DNA of 28,511 nt from a virus, in IMG/VR virus record IMGVR_UViG_3300025137_000197, positions 1 through 28,511 of that record; one strand, 5' to 3'. Below, piece after piece: positions 5,057 to 14,052 of the stretch. A model generated the notes under the pieces. That model was not told the DNA's origin. It made no database searches and worked only from the letters and a program-made list of their open reading frames with translations. Within the stretch, counting starts at the first letter, position 1, and each line of letters starts with the position of its first letter. The position numbers and the translations under genes are program-made.

Positions 5057-5713
5057 ATGAAGAACGCTAATATCGATAAGAAAATATCCCTATCCGATTT
5101 AAATCGACCTAAAGATTATATTGAAGTTGCAGAAAGATATCCTTTTGCAATTCGTAATATCTATGATGACGCAATGTCTCATACGATTAAAAGACATTCT
5201 GGTCAAGAAGTTCCTCTACACATTGATTGTGAATTATCCATATTAGAAAAGTGTGGTGTAATTCGAACGTCTAATGTGCAAGCTCGAATGACCGATTGGC
5301 ATTTACATACAGAATTTGAAAGTATCAAATGGATTACTGACCAGGCGTGTCGTCTTGCAGAACAAATTTGTTTAAGACTAGCCCCAACAAAAATGTATTG
5401 CAATGAATCATGGGGTATTCACTACACAGAAAAAACTTCAGCAAAACGCCACAGTCATTTTCCTTATACTTTTGCATTTGGATATTATGTAAAGATGCCA
5501 GAGTATGCACCTATTATCTTTCCTACTGCGAACTATGAATACAATCCTAAAGTAGGTGACCTAATAGTTTTTCCAGGCTTCATACAACATGAAGTGAAAC
5601 CTGTCGAAGGTGAAAGAATTATGATTGCTGGAAATATGTATAACACACAATGGTCATCTCCTAGAAATTTTCAAAACTCTAGCATCAATGATGTCATTAA
5701 ATATAATTCCTAA
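5057..5713 (+). CDS. Putative 2OG-Fe(II) oxygenase
   Basis: The 218-residue protein fits the putative 2OG-Fe(II) oxygenase families common in marine T4-like phages. These use iron, oxygen and 2-oxoglutarate to hydroxylate a substrate. The jelly-roll half starts at SWGIHYTEK (about 118). RHSHFPYTF (131-139) gives candidate iron ligands His132 and His134, and FPGFIQHEVKPVEGERI (172-188) gives the distal His178 and Arg187, the 2-oxoglutarate carboxylate anchor. GDLIVFPG is the conserved strand before the distal His. AAAGGAG lies before the ATG. It sits between an unknown late gene and gp5. Substrates of these phage enzymes are unknown, and virion-protein hydroxylation is one possibility. The HxH in place of the usual HxD is a point of uncertainty. 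Confidence 0.7.
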   Translation: MKNANIDKKISLSDLNRPKDYIEVAERYPFAIRNIYDDAMSHTIKRHSGQEVPLHIDCELSILEKCGVIRTSNVQARMTDWHLHTEFESIKWITDQACRLAEQICLRLAPTKMYCNESWGIHYTEKTSAKRHSHFPYTFAFGYYVKMPEYAPIIFPTANYEYNPKVGDLIVFPGFIQHEVKPVEGERIMIAGNMYNTQWSSPRNFQNSSINDVIKYNS

Positions 5714-5715
5714 GA

Positions 5716-5723
5716 CTAAATAC
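5716..5723 (+). promoter_or_regulatory. Possible late promoter variant before gp5
   Basis: CTAAATAC resembles the T4 late -10 element with one change in the conserved core (C for the leading TA). It lies only 5 bases before the gp5 ATG, so initiation would fall at or inside the start codon. Confidence 0.3.
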
Positions 5724-5727
5724 TTGT

Positions 5728-6585
5728 ATGAATAATACACAAAACTTTATGGGCATGGACGGATTTCATTGGTTTGTCGGTGTTGTAGAATCACGACAAG
5801 ACCCTAGTCAATTAGGTCGTGTGCAAGTTCGTTGTCTTGGATATCATACAGATGACTTAGTGGATTTACCAACACAAGATTTACCTTGGGCTCAAGTCAT
5901 GACCCCAACAACAAGTTCAGCCAATTCAGGCATAGGAACTTCACCAAGTTTTATTATCGAAGGCACATGGGTTGTAGGATTTTTTATGGACCCAGAAAAA
6001 CAACAACTTGTAATTATGGGAAGTTTGCCTGGTATTCCTACACAAGAGATTGATATTGCAAAAGGATTTAATGACCCAAACGGATTGTATCCTAAAGAAT
6101 TAAATCAATCAGATGTTAATAAACTTGCAAGAGGAACGAACACAATAACGAAAACACCTGATATAATTACAGGCGAACCTGACAATCCTTACAATGCTGT
6201 GTATCCAAACAATCATGTTTTTGAATCCGAATCAGGTCATGTCATTGAAATTGATGACACAACGAACGCAGAAAGAATTCATGTCTATCACAAATCAGGG
6301 TCTTTTGTTGAATTTCATCCAAATGGGGATGTCGTAACACAACATAAGAACGGATTTAGAACAGTTACGGGCAATGATAACATTCATGTGACTGGTGATT
6401 TAACAATTAAAGCAGATGGTAATATCAAAATCGATTGTGGTGTAAACAAAACTATTAATTTAAACTCTGGTGAAAACGGAGCCGCAAGATTATCAGATAC
6501 AACATTGGACAATGATACTGAATTAAACGGAAACGATATTGGAAGTATAACTTCATCATCTAAAACTGTTATCATTGGAGATTAA
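5728..6585 (+). CDS. 5: Baseplate hub protein gp5, no lysozyme domain
   Basis: gp5 forms the central spike that caps the tail tube. The N-terminal OB-fold is recognisable from HWFVGVVESRQDP and SQLGRVQVRCLGYH (residues 14-40), then PWAQVMTP and GTWVVGFFMDPEKQQLVIMG, as in gp5/VgrG-type proteins. The C-terminal part (about 165-260) has the short strand repeats of the triple beta-helix spike (GHVIEIDD, HVYHKSGSFVEFHPNGD, GDLTIKADGNIKID). T4 gp5 is about 575 aa with a lysozyme domain between these parts. At 285 aa this one goes straight from OB-fold through a short linker to the needle, as in many marine T4-like phages. Host-wall digestion must therefore come from another protein. There is no Shine-Dalgarno before the ATG. 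Confidence 0.9.
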   Translation: MNNTQNFMGMDGFHWFVGVVESRQDPSQLGRVQVRCLGYHTDDLVDLPTQDLPWAQVMTPTTSSANSGIGTSPSFIIEGTWVVGFFMDPEKQQLVIMGSLPGIPTQEIDIAKGFNDPNGLYPKELNQSDVNKLARGTNTITKTPDIITGEPDNPYNAVYPNNHVFESESGHVIEIDDTTNAERIHVYHKSGSFVEFHPNGDVVTQHKNGFRTVTGNDNIHVTGDLTIKADGNIKIDCGVNKTINLNSGENGAARLSDTTLDNDTELNGNDIGSITSSSKTVIIGD

Positions 6586-6588
6586 CTG

Positions 6589-6596
6589 TATAAATA
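6589..6596 (+). promoter_or_regulatory. T4-type late promoter before gp25
   Basis: Exact TATAAATA 22 bases before the gp25 start, with TAGGAG (6603-6608) as ribosome binding site between. Confidence 0.7.
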
Positions 6597-6617
6597 CTCT
6601 GGTAGGAGAGTGGCTTT

Positions 6618-7067
6618 ATGGCACATATTGTAGGTGAAAAAGGTATTGATGCACAATTAACCAATGCGTCACGCACAAAAGTTTCAAAAGTATACTCTGA
6701 TTTAGATTTATTCTTTGCAAAAAGGAATTCTAATTCTGATGTTAACATTATTGAAGATGTTCAAGCAGTCAAGCGTTCAATTAGAAATTTAGTTTTATTG
6801 AATCCATTTGAAAAACCTTTCCACCCAGAAATAGGTTCTGGTGTTCGTGATATGTTATTTGAAAATATGACACCGATTACTGGTGTTGTTCTTGCTAGAA
6901 AGATTGAAGATGTTATTCGTAATTTTGAACCTCGTGCTAGATTACAAGCTGTAAGATGCACACCTGATTATGATAGAAATGCTTATACTGTTACAGTAGA
7001 TTTCTATGTTAGAAATACACCGACCCAGTTGGTGGAAATGGATTTATTTTTAGAGAGATTACGATAA
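6618..7067 (+). CDS. 25: Baseplate wedge protein gp25
   Basis: gp25 belongs to the gpW/gp25 family, forms part of the inner wedge and starts sheath assembly from the baseplate. The 149-residue length fits the family (T4 about 132). Family marks are LLNPFEKPFHPEIGSGVRDMLFEN (residues about 60-83, given in part as PFHPEIGSG) and the invariant FEPR motif (103-106, EPR core) followed by a strand pair. It has its own late promoter and TAGGAG. Its stop overlaps the gp6 start by one base (TAATG), so the two wedge proteins are translationally coupled. Confidence 0.93.
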   Translation: MAHIVGEKGIDAQLTNASRTKVSKVYSDLDLFFAKRNSNSDVNIIEDVQAVKRSIRNLVLLNPFEKPFHPEIGSGVRDMLFENMTPITGVVLARKIEDVIRNFEPRARLQAVRCTPDYDRNAYTVTVDFYVRNTPTQLVEMDLFLERLR

Positions 7068-9040
7068 TGGCAACTGTTGTTAATAAAAAAAGATTAAGAA
7101 TTACCGAACTAGACTTTGACCAAATCAAAGAGAACTTAAAAATATTTTTAAAAGCACAAGACACTTTTAAAGATTATGACTTTGATGGTTCTGGTTTTAA
7201 TATTTTACTTGACACCCTTGCATACAATACTCACTACTTAGGTTTCAACGCTAACATGTTAGCGAATGAAATGTTTTTAGATTCAGCATCATTACGTTCG
7301 TCTGTGGTGTCACATGCTAAAATGTTAGGATACGAAGTTCAATCAGCAAGAGCTGCCAAAGCAATTATTAATGTATCCATTAGAACAAATCAAACATCAA
7401 TTACATTATCAGCAGGTACAAAATTTTCTACAAACTATGATGGCACATCCTACAACTTTGTCACAGCTCAAGACCAGACTTCTACAAAATTTGGTAACTC
7501 TATTAATTTTGATTCGATTGATGTTTACGAAGGAACATTTGTATCAACTCGTTACACAGCTGATACCTCTGACATCGAACAAAGATTTTTACTAAGAGAC
7601 AATCGTGCTGATACCTCAACACTAACTGTTAAAGTTATTAACTCTTCTACCGATTCAACAACAACAACTTTTACAAAGGCAACTGACATTACACAGTTGA
7701 CTAATACATCTACTGTTTATTTTTTACAAGAAGTTGAAGGTGGAAAACATGAAGTTTATTTCGGAGATGGTATTACATCTAAAGCTATTGAAGATGGTAA
7801 TATTGTTTTACTACAATATGTTGTAACTAATAAAACAGAAGCCAATGGCGCATTTCAATTTAGTCCACCAAGTTCTATTGGTGATGAAACAGATGTTACT
7901 ATTTCAACAGTCCTAAGAGCTGAAGGTGGAGCTGAACCAGAATCTTTAAAATCTATTAAAACAAATGCACCACTTGATTATGCTACACAAGGTCGTGCCG
8001 TAACAACCTCTGACTTTGAAGTTCTTACAAAAAGATTATTTCCAAATACACAAGCTGTTTCAGTCTTTGGTGGTGAAGACGGAAGTTATGATTCATCAAC
8101 TGGTGTAAGTTCAACACCTGAATATGGTAAAGTTTTTATTTCAATTAAATCAACAACAGGTTCTGTTTTAACATCAACACAAAAAAATCAATTAGTAACA
8201 GACTTAGCACCATACACAGTAGCATCAATTACACCTGTGATTGTTGACCCAGACACAACTTTTATTCGTTTGGCAGTTAACTATAAATTTGATTCGTCTT
8301 CTACAACAAAAATTTCTTCTGCTCTTGATACAGCAGTTACAACTGCTCTTACAAATTACAACTCAAATACACTTCTACAATTTAACTCACAGTATAGAGC
8401 ATCTGAAGTATCAAGAATTATTGATACAGCTGATACTTCAATACTAAACAATACAACAACTGTAAATTTATCAAAGTTTTTCACACCTACTCAAGGTACT
8501 ACAATCTCTTATTATGTACCCTTTAATAATGCTTTATTTCACCCTGAGGCCGGTTATCTTGCTGTGTCTGGTGGAGTTGTATCATCAACTGGCTTTAAAG
8601 TAAGTACTGATACAGAAACAGAATATTTCTTTGATGATGACGGTAACGGAAATCTAAGAAGATATGCATTTGTCGGAACTGCTCGTTCTTATGCTGATGA
8701 ACAAGCTGGAACAATAGATTATGATACAGGTGCGATTAGTATTAACAATATTAATATTACAGCAGTTTCAGATGTTGATGGTTCAGCATCAACACAAATA
8801 CGATTGCTTGTAACACCAAACTCAAATGACATTGTGCCTGTTCGAAATCAAATATTAGAAATAGATTTTATAAACACAACCATAACAGCCAACTCTGATA
8901 CAGAAACTGCTTCTGGGTCGACCTTTACAACATCAGGTTCAGGTACTACAACATCAACCACTGTTTCTACATCTGGTGGTACAACGAGTGGTACTTCATC
9001 GAGTTCAAGCAGTTCATCGAGTTCAAGCAGTTCTTACTAG
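7067..9040 (+). CDS. 6: Baseplate wedge protein gp6
   Basis: gp6 is the main wedge protein: its dimers form the ring holding the baseplate together, with gp25 and gp7. The 657-residue length matches T4 gp6 (about 660). Recognisable parts are the N-terminal helical region with FDFDQIKENLKIFLKAQ-like sequence (17-33), the conserved NILLDTLAYNTHYLGFNANM (about 45-64), the baseplate J-like middle (DYATQGRAVTTSDFEVLTKRLFP, about 305-328), and C-terminal strands. It ends in a low-complexity tail of T, G and S closing in about a dozen serines, encoded by a tandem DNA repeat. The tail is probably flexible and looks like a lineage-specific extension. The start overlaps the gp25 stop. Confidence 0.92.
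   Translation: MATVVNKKRLRITELDFDQIKENLKIFLKAQDTFKDYDFDGSGFNILLDTLAYNTHYLGFNANMLANEMFLDSASLRSSVVSHAKMLGYEVQSARAAKAIINVSIRTNQTSITLSAGTKFSTNYDGTSYNFVTAQDQTSTKFGNSINFDSIDVYEGTFVSTRYTADTSDIEQRFLLRDNRADTSTLTVKVINSSTDSTTTTFTKATDITQLTNTSTVYFLQEVEGGKHEVYFGDGITSKAIEDGNIVLLQYVVTNKTEANGAFQFSPPSSIGDETDVTISTVLRAEGGAEPESLKSIKTNAPLDYATQGRAVTTSDFEVLTKRLFPNTQAVSVFGGEDGSYDSSTGVSSTPEYGKVFISIKSTTGSVLTSTQKNQLVTDLAPYTVASITPVIVDPDTTFIRLAVNYKFDSSSTTKISSALDTAVTTALTNYNSNTLLQFNSQYRASEVSRIIDTADTSILNNTTTVNLSKFFTPTQGTTISYYVPFNNALFHPEAGYLAVSGGVVSSTGFKVSTDTETEYFFDDDGNGNLRRYAFVGTARSYADEQAGTIDYDTGAISINNINITAVSDVDGSASTQIRLLVTPNSNDIVPVRNQILEIDFINTTITANSDTETASGSTFTTSGSGTTTSTTVSTSGGTTSGTSSSSSSSSSSSSSY
8995..9030 (+). repeat. Tandem 18-base repeat coding the gp6 serine tail
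   Basis: Two exact adjacent copies of an 18-base unit (TTCATCGAGTTCAAGCAG; 8995-9012 and 9013-9030) encode most of the C-terminal serine run of gp6. The mix of TCA, TCG, AGT, AGC codons shows the protein run comes from unit duplication rather than a single slipped codon. Confidence 0.85.
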
Positions 9041-9050
9041 ATGAAGCAAT

Positions 9051-12000
9051 ATGGCAATAATAGATAATAAACTCTCACCATTAATAAGAGGACAACTACC
9101 TGATTTTCTTCAAGACGAAGACCATGCTGTTTATTCAGCGTTCGTTAGAGATTTCTATAAGTTTTTAGAATCAGCAAGAATAAAATATAAAACTGGTACA
9201 AACTATCTTACTCTAGAACCAGAAACAACGGCATATGTCTTATCTGAAAATGGAGCCATTGGTTCAGCCATTGATAGAATGGTTCTTGAAGATTCAATAG
9301 AATTTCAAAATGGTGAAATTATTAAAGGACAGACATCAGGTGCCGAAACAACTATCATAGTTGAAGATGTTCGTAACGCTTCTTTATACACAACTGCTAA
9401 TCAAAGATTTGAAATTGGTGAAACAATTTTAGGATTGACATCTGGTGCAGAAGCTGAACTTACTGAATACAAAGGTAACCCTGTACAAAACATTCAACAA
9501 CTTTTAGACTATGCTGATATTGACAATACTGTCAATGAGTTCTTTACACAATTTCGAGAAGCATTTTTAAAAGTTATACCTAACACATTAGCAACTGGTG
9601 TATCAAAAAGAAATCTTGTAAAAAATATTAGAGACCTGTATGCAGCCAAAGGTACATCTCAAGGTCATAAACTTTTTATGCGTTTATTACTCAATGAAAG
9701 TTCTAATATATTTTATCCTAACCAAAACATGTTGCGTTTGTCTGACGGAAAATGGTCAACAAAAAAACGATTAAGATGTGTATCAAATGGACAAGGAACT
9801 GGTTCAGAAGCTTTAAATCAAGTTATCACAGGTAGAACTTCTTTTGCTACAGCAGTTATAGATTCTGCTTCCACATTTATTCAGGGTAATGATTCTGTTT
9901 CAGAATTTGAAATTGAAGATATTAAACCAGGTGCAGCTGGAAATTTTAAAACAGGTGAAATTATAGATGTCATTTCGAACTCAAAAGATGTTAGTATATC
10001 CTTTACAATTAAATCAATAATATCTAATACAAATATTACCAATGATGGTATTTTACATTCACTTTCTGAATCTGTTGCAATTGATTCAAATAAAGGTAAT
10101 GGTTTTGCTGAACTTGAAGTTAATAATATTGTAGAAGGTTCTGTATCAGATGTCTTTGTACAAACACCTGGTTCTGGTTATGAAGTTGGCGACAAAGTTG
10201 TATTCACTGGTGGAGACGGAACTAAGGCCGCTGAAGGTATAGTATCTGCTCTTGGCGGTTCAATTTTATTAGAAGACGGAGATGGTATAAACAGAGAAAC
10301 AGCTTCAAAGCTTTCTGACTTACCTTTTAATATTGCTTTAGAATCTAGAGAGTTAGCCGATGGGCCATATTATATTTTTGGTACTGCTGATTATAATCAG
10401 AAAGGTGCTGGTAAAACTGGCTATTTCTATCCATTATTTTTAACGGCTACTGGTGCAGGTGGAACAACCAATTCTCATGCACATACATTTTTAGAATTTC
10501 CTGACCAAACTTTTTATATGCCTAATGCAACTGTCTTTCATGGTCTGGCCGATGCACCAACAGGTACATATGATTCAGAAACATATATTTCTTATCCACC
10601 ACAAACTGAAGATAATATCATATTAAACGGAACTGACGCAGTAGGTTTAGATGCTGGTGATAAATTAATATCTAATCTAACTCAAGTTTCATTAGATATA
10701 TTTACAAATGATGACGAAAGACTTATTTTAGAAAGAGGTACTTTTGCAACAGAAGCAGAACAAACTTCTATTAACCAAGTATTCATAACAAACCCTGGTA
10801 GTAGTTACAGCAGTCTTCCAACAATTTCAGTTACCTCTGATAGTGGTAGTAGTGCAAAACTTTTAGCATTAACAACTGACATTGGTGCTGTTAATTCTTT
10901 AAACATAAAAGATTCTGGTTTTGATTATGATGATACTGACATACCTGATGTAGCATTCCAAGCACACTTTATTTTAAAAGATGTAACAGGTACTTTTGCA
11001 GCCAACAATACTTTAACAACTCATGTAGGTACAGTTCAAGGATACAATTCTGATACTCAACAATTAGATGTAACATTTGAAGATTCAGAAAAGATTGTAA
11101 TGGAAAACAGTACAGCTGTAGATATTCCATTTATTCTTGAAGACCAAGAAGCAGATGTTAATCATCACAATATACTTGCAGAGGATACACAACTTTTACC
11201 ACTAACGGAAGATGACAATATTATTTTAGATGGTACAAGTGCAAACCTTGAACCAGTTAGAGTTTTTACAATTAATGTAAAACATTATCAAAATCCTGCC
11301 GATGCAAGTGACGAGTATTTTATAATAAATGGTGAAAGACAAAAACAATTATTATTAAAAGAAGGTAGTACTTATTACTTTAACTTATCTGACCCCTCAT
11401 TATACAATGAAGATACTACACTTAATCATCAACTTAAATTTTCTTCTACATCAGATGGTACTCACGGTGGTGGCGTTGCGTTTACTTCTGGCGTTACATC
11501 TTCACCAATTACAACTTCAATTGGAACAGCAGGTGCTTATATTCAAATAGTTGTTCCTATTAATGCACCAACATTATATTATTATGAAGTTAATCATTCT
11601 GGTACTGGTGGAATTATGGAAACTAGAACTAGAAATACAATTATAACAGATGAAGGCGATTGCATTATATTTGATTCTATAACAAGAACTAAAGATAGAA
11701 TGTTACTTGATGCCGGAACACAAACTGGTGGAAATGAATTAACTGGTTTTGATTTAGAAGATGATGGTGGAGATATACTTTTAGAATCTACTAACGCTCT
11801 TATTGCAGGTGAGAATAGTAAAGTAATTCTTGATGGTGATGTTAATGTTGGTACTAGATTTTTAGGTGGAGAATCAGGTCAAAGATTACGAACTGAACAA
11901 CAAGGTAATAAAATATTCCTTGAAGATGGTTTCACATTATTATTCGAAGACCAAGATAGTGATTCTATTGGTGATAACATTGCTTTAAATGGAACGGATA

Positions 12001-12821
12001 GTTCATCAAATAATGCAGATTCTAATTTAATTACTCAAGATAAGATTGACTTTTCCAATAAAGATATTACAATAACAGATTCTGGTGGAGCCACTGGTAC
12101 AATTCTTTTAGGGAATATTGCTACTGCTGATGCTGTCATAGATATAACAACTGATACAACAGGTAATTACATAACAGTACAATCGTTAATCGATGAAGAT
12201 TTAATTAGAATACAAGATTCATATTACTATCAACAGTTCTCATATGAAGTTCAAGTTGGTCAATCAGCTGCAACATATTTAAATGAATTAAAAAGAGCGG
12301 TACACCCTGCTGGATTTAATCCTTTTGGTAAAGTTTCTATTGCATCATTTGTTTCATTATCAGTTAAAAATGCTGGTAAAGAATATGCAAGAGTAGATAC
12401 AGATGGTACATTCTCACCAATTCTTGCATCTACATTTAATCAAATATTTGATGAACTTATTCCTAGAAGACACTATGTCGTACGACCTGGTGCAAGAATT
12501 GGTAATAGAACAGATAAAGTTACAATCGATGGTTCTTCAACATCCACACTTGCTCTTGATGGTAGTGATGGTTCATCATCAAATGCTGGAAGTACTATTA
12601 TTGCAGAGGACGATTTAGGTAATGTTAATATGATAGCAGAAAATATTTTATCACAAAATGCAGGTGTTAGTATATTATGCGAAGATGGTACTATTACAAT
12701 GTATGGTAAAGGTAATAGAATTTTTGCAGAAACAGCCACTATACAAGGTGGTAAACAAGAATTGGCTTTTGTTCCTAACTTTAGTGTTTCAAGAGTATCA
12801 AGAGCGGCGAGGGCAAGATAA
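9051..12821 (+). CDS. 7: gp7-like baseplate wedge protein, very large
   Basis: A 1256-residue protein directly after gp6, where T4-like phages place gp7, the wedge initiator. The N-terminal domain (MAIIDNKLSPLIRGQLPDFL; FVRDFYKFLESA; FLKVIPNTL; LVKNIRDLYAAKGTSQGHKLFMRLLL, up to about 240) resembles that of marine T4-like gp7-type proteins. The middle and C-terminal parts are long beta-rich modules: GxxTSGA units (85-135), PGSGYEVGDKVVF (about 375) and PGSSYSSLP, then many short ED-G or LDG-T units (LLEDGDG, IILNGTD, IILDGTS, ILLES, IFLEDG). A helical-looking stretch (SAATYLNELKRAVHPAGFNPFGK, about 1075) precedes the end. It overlaps the next gene by one base. The gp7 name rests on synteny and the N-terminus, so it is less certain than gp6. 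Confidence 0.7.
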   Translation: MAIIDNKLSPLIRGQLPDFLQDEDHAVYSAFVRDFYKFLESARIKYKTGTNYLTLEPETTAYVLSENGAIGSAIDRMVLEDSIEFQNGEIIKGQTSGAETTIIVEDVRNASLYTTANQRFEIGETILGLTSGAEAELTEYKGNPVQNIQQLLDYADIDNTVNEFFTQFREAFLKVIPNTLATGVSKRNLVKNIRDLYAAKGTSQGHKLFMRLLLNESSNIFYPNQNMLRLSDGKWSTKKRLRCVSNGQGTGSEALNQVITGRTSFATAVIDSASTFIQGNDSVSEFEIEDIKPGAAGNFKTGEIIDVISNSKDVSISFTIKSIISNTNITNDGILHSLSESVAIDSNKGNGFAELEVNNIVEGSVSDVFVQTPGSGYEVGDKVVFTGGDGTKAAEGIVSALGGSILLEDGDGINRETASKLSDLPFNIALESRELADGPYYIFGTADYNQKGAGKTGYFYPLFLTATGAGGTTNSHAHTFLEFPDQTFYMPNATVFHGLADAPTGTYDSETYISYPPQTEDNIILNGTDAVGLDAGDKLISNLTQVSLDIFTNDDERLILERGTFATEAEQTSINQVFITNPGSSYSSLPTISVTSDSGSSAKLLALTTDIGAVNSLNIKDSGFDYDDTDIPDVAFQAHFILKDVTGTFAANNTLTTHVGTVQGYNSDTQQLDVTFEDSEKIVMENSTAVDIPFILEDQEADVNHHNILAEDTQLLPLTEDDNIILDGTSANLEPVRVFTINVKHYQNPADASDEYFIINGERQKQLLLKEGSTYYFNLSDPSLYNEDTTLNHQLKFSSTSDGTHGGGVAFTSGVTSSPITTSIGTAGAYIQIVVPINAPTLYYYEVNHSGTGGIMETRTRNTIITDEGDCIIFDSITRTKDRMLLDAGTQTGGNELTGFDLEDDGGDILLESTNALIAGENSKVILDGDVNVGTRFLGGESGQRLRTEQQGNKIFLEDGFTLLFEDQDSDSIGDNIALNGTDSSSNNADSNLITQDKIDFSNKDITITDSGGATGTILLGNIATADAVIDITTDTTGNYITVQSLIDEDLIRIQDSYYYQQFSYEVQVGQSAATYLNELKRAVHPAGFNPFGKVSIASFVSLSVKNAGKEYARVDTDGTFSPILASTFNQIFDELIPRRHYVVRPGARIGNRTDKVTIDGSSTSTLALDGSDGSSSNAGSTIIAEDDLGNVNMIAENILSQNAGVSILCEDGTITMYGKGNRIFAETATIQGGKQELAFVPNFSVSRVSRAARAR

Positions 12822-14008
12822 TGGTTGCAGAGAATTTATTTTTACATTTAGCAAAAAATCCTTTTGGAGAGCAAGATGGTGATGGTATACAACTTGAAGG
12901 CAGTTTAACAGAAAGAATTATTTTAGACGGATTGCCCCCAACACCACAAACTAATTTTATTGTTGATGAAACTAATGGTGATAACTTTATTGCTGAATTT
13001 GGTACAGTCGGTCAAGACACAAATAGGTTTCTTGCTGAAACATCTGTATTAACATTTCAACCATATCAAGTTCAAAGTGTAGGTGATAGATTACTACAAG
13101 ACAATCCTACAAACTTAACAACATTAACTATCGAACAACTTGGTAGTATTAATATATCTAGCATACTTAGACAAAGTAAATTATTAGCTGAACAACCAAA
13201 CTCAATACAAGGATTTGAACTTATCAATAAATTTGTTTCAGAAACAGATGGTTCAACTCCACTTAAATCTGAAGACGGAATATGTTTTATAACTTTAGAA
13301 AATACTATTGTTATTAATGGGGATAGAGCATTATTATCAGAGGACGGAACTGTACCTGCCAATGTAACATTAAGTGCAGAGGATGGTAGAACTTTAATAG
13401 GTGAAGATAGTTTACAAGACCAGTTTGATGATACTAAATTAAATCCACATCGTAGTTTTATTGCTGGACAAAGTAGTATTGATGCTGGTTCAGCTGACGA
13501 AGATGGGTTTGAGTTAGAAGAAAGTGGTGGAGTATTATCACTTGATGGTACAGACGAATCCTCAAGCGATGCAGATTCTATTTTAAAAAGTGAAGATAAC
13601 TTTAGATTCTTTTTAGAAGAGAATGGTTCTTTAATTTTAGAAAACTTTTCTCAAAAATCAAGAAAAGATGTTTTAGTTGGTGAAAGTGGACAAAGACTTA
13701 GACTAGAAACATCTCTACAACCAGAACCTCAAGATGGTGTTCGACTTGAAGACGGAACAGGTAGTGGTTTGATAACCGACCAAATTGTATTAGAAGATGA
13801 TTTTACACTATTATTAGAAACAGATTTTGCTGATATCGCCAATGAGTTTAATCATTTATTAGGTGAATCTTCAAGAACCATTCAAGAAGAAGGACAAATC
13901 CCTAGTGGAAACTATGGATTAGAATTAAATCAAGATAGACCTAACAACGAAATAGCAGTTGGAATGCAACCTGTTACAAGAAGTTCGGTTATTATTACAA
14001 GGACCTAA
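12821..14008 (+). CDS. EDG-repeat baseplate-associated protein
   Basis: A 395-residue protein whose ATG overlaps the stop of the gp7-like gene. It is built mostly of the same short acidic beta units as the C-terminal half of that protein: IQLEGSLTERIILDG, FIVDET, FLAETSV, ALLSEDGTVP, LIGEDS, LSLDGTDESSSDADS, FFLEENGSLILE, VRLEDGTG, IVLEDDFTLLLE. Two longer units are shared almost exactly with its neighbour: GESGQRLR followed by E, and L-(D/N)-GTD-(E/S)-SS-x-x-ADS. The N-terminus (MVAENLFLHLAKNPFGEQDGDG) is unique. It probably extends or packs against the gp7-like protein. It could be a split-off C-terminal part of an ancestral gp7 gene. There is no known enzymatic domain. Confidence 0.6.
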   Translation: MVAENLFLHLAKNPFGEQDGDGIQLEGSLTERIILDGLPPTPQTNFIVDETNGDNFIAEFGTVGQDTNRFLAETSVLTFQPYQVQSVGDRLLQDNPTNLTTLTIEQLGSINISSILRQSKLLAEQPNSIQGFELINKFVSETDGSTPLKSEDGICFITLENTIVINGDRALLSEDGTVPANVTLSAEDGRTLIGEDSLQDQFDDTKLNPHRSFIAGQSSIDAGSADEDGFELEESGGVLSLDGTDESSSDADSILKSEDNFRFFLEENGSLILENFSQKSRKDVLVGESGQRLRLETSLQPEPQDGVRLEDGTGSGLITDQIVLEDDFTLLLETDFADIANEFNHLLGESSRTIQEEGQIPSGNYGLELNQDRPNNEIAVGMQPVTRSSVIITRT

Positions 14009-14034
14009 ATATAGTATAAATATTTGTATAAATA
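14005..14034 (+). promoter_or_regulatory. Tandem T4-type late promoters before gp8
   Basis: Two exact TATAAATA boxes 12 bases apart (14015-14022 and 14027-14034), preceded by a weaker CTAAATA (14005-14011). The gp8 ribosome binding site AAGGAAG (14041-14047) and ATG 14053 follow. Confidence 0.7.
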
Positions 14035-14052
14035 CATGTAAAGGAAGAGTTC

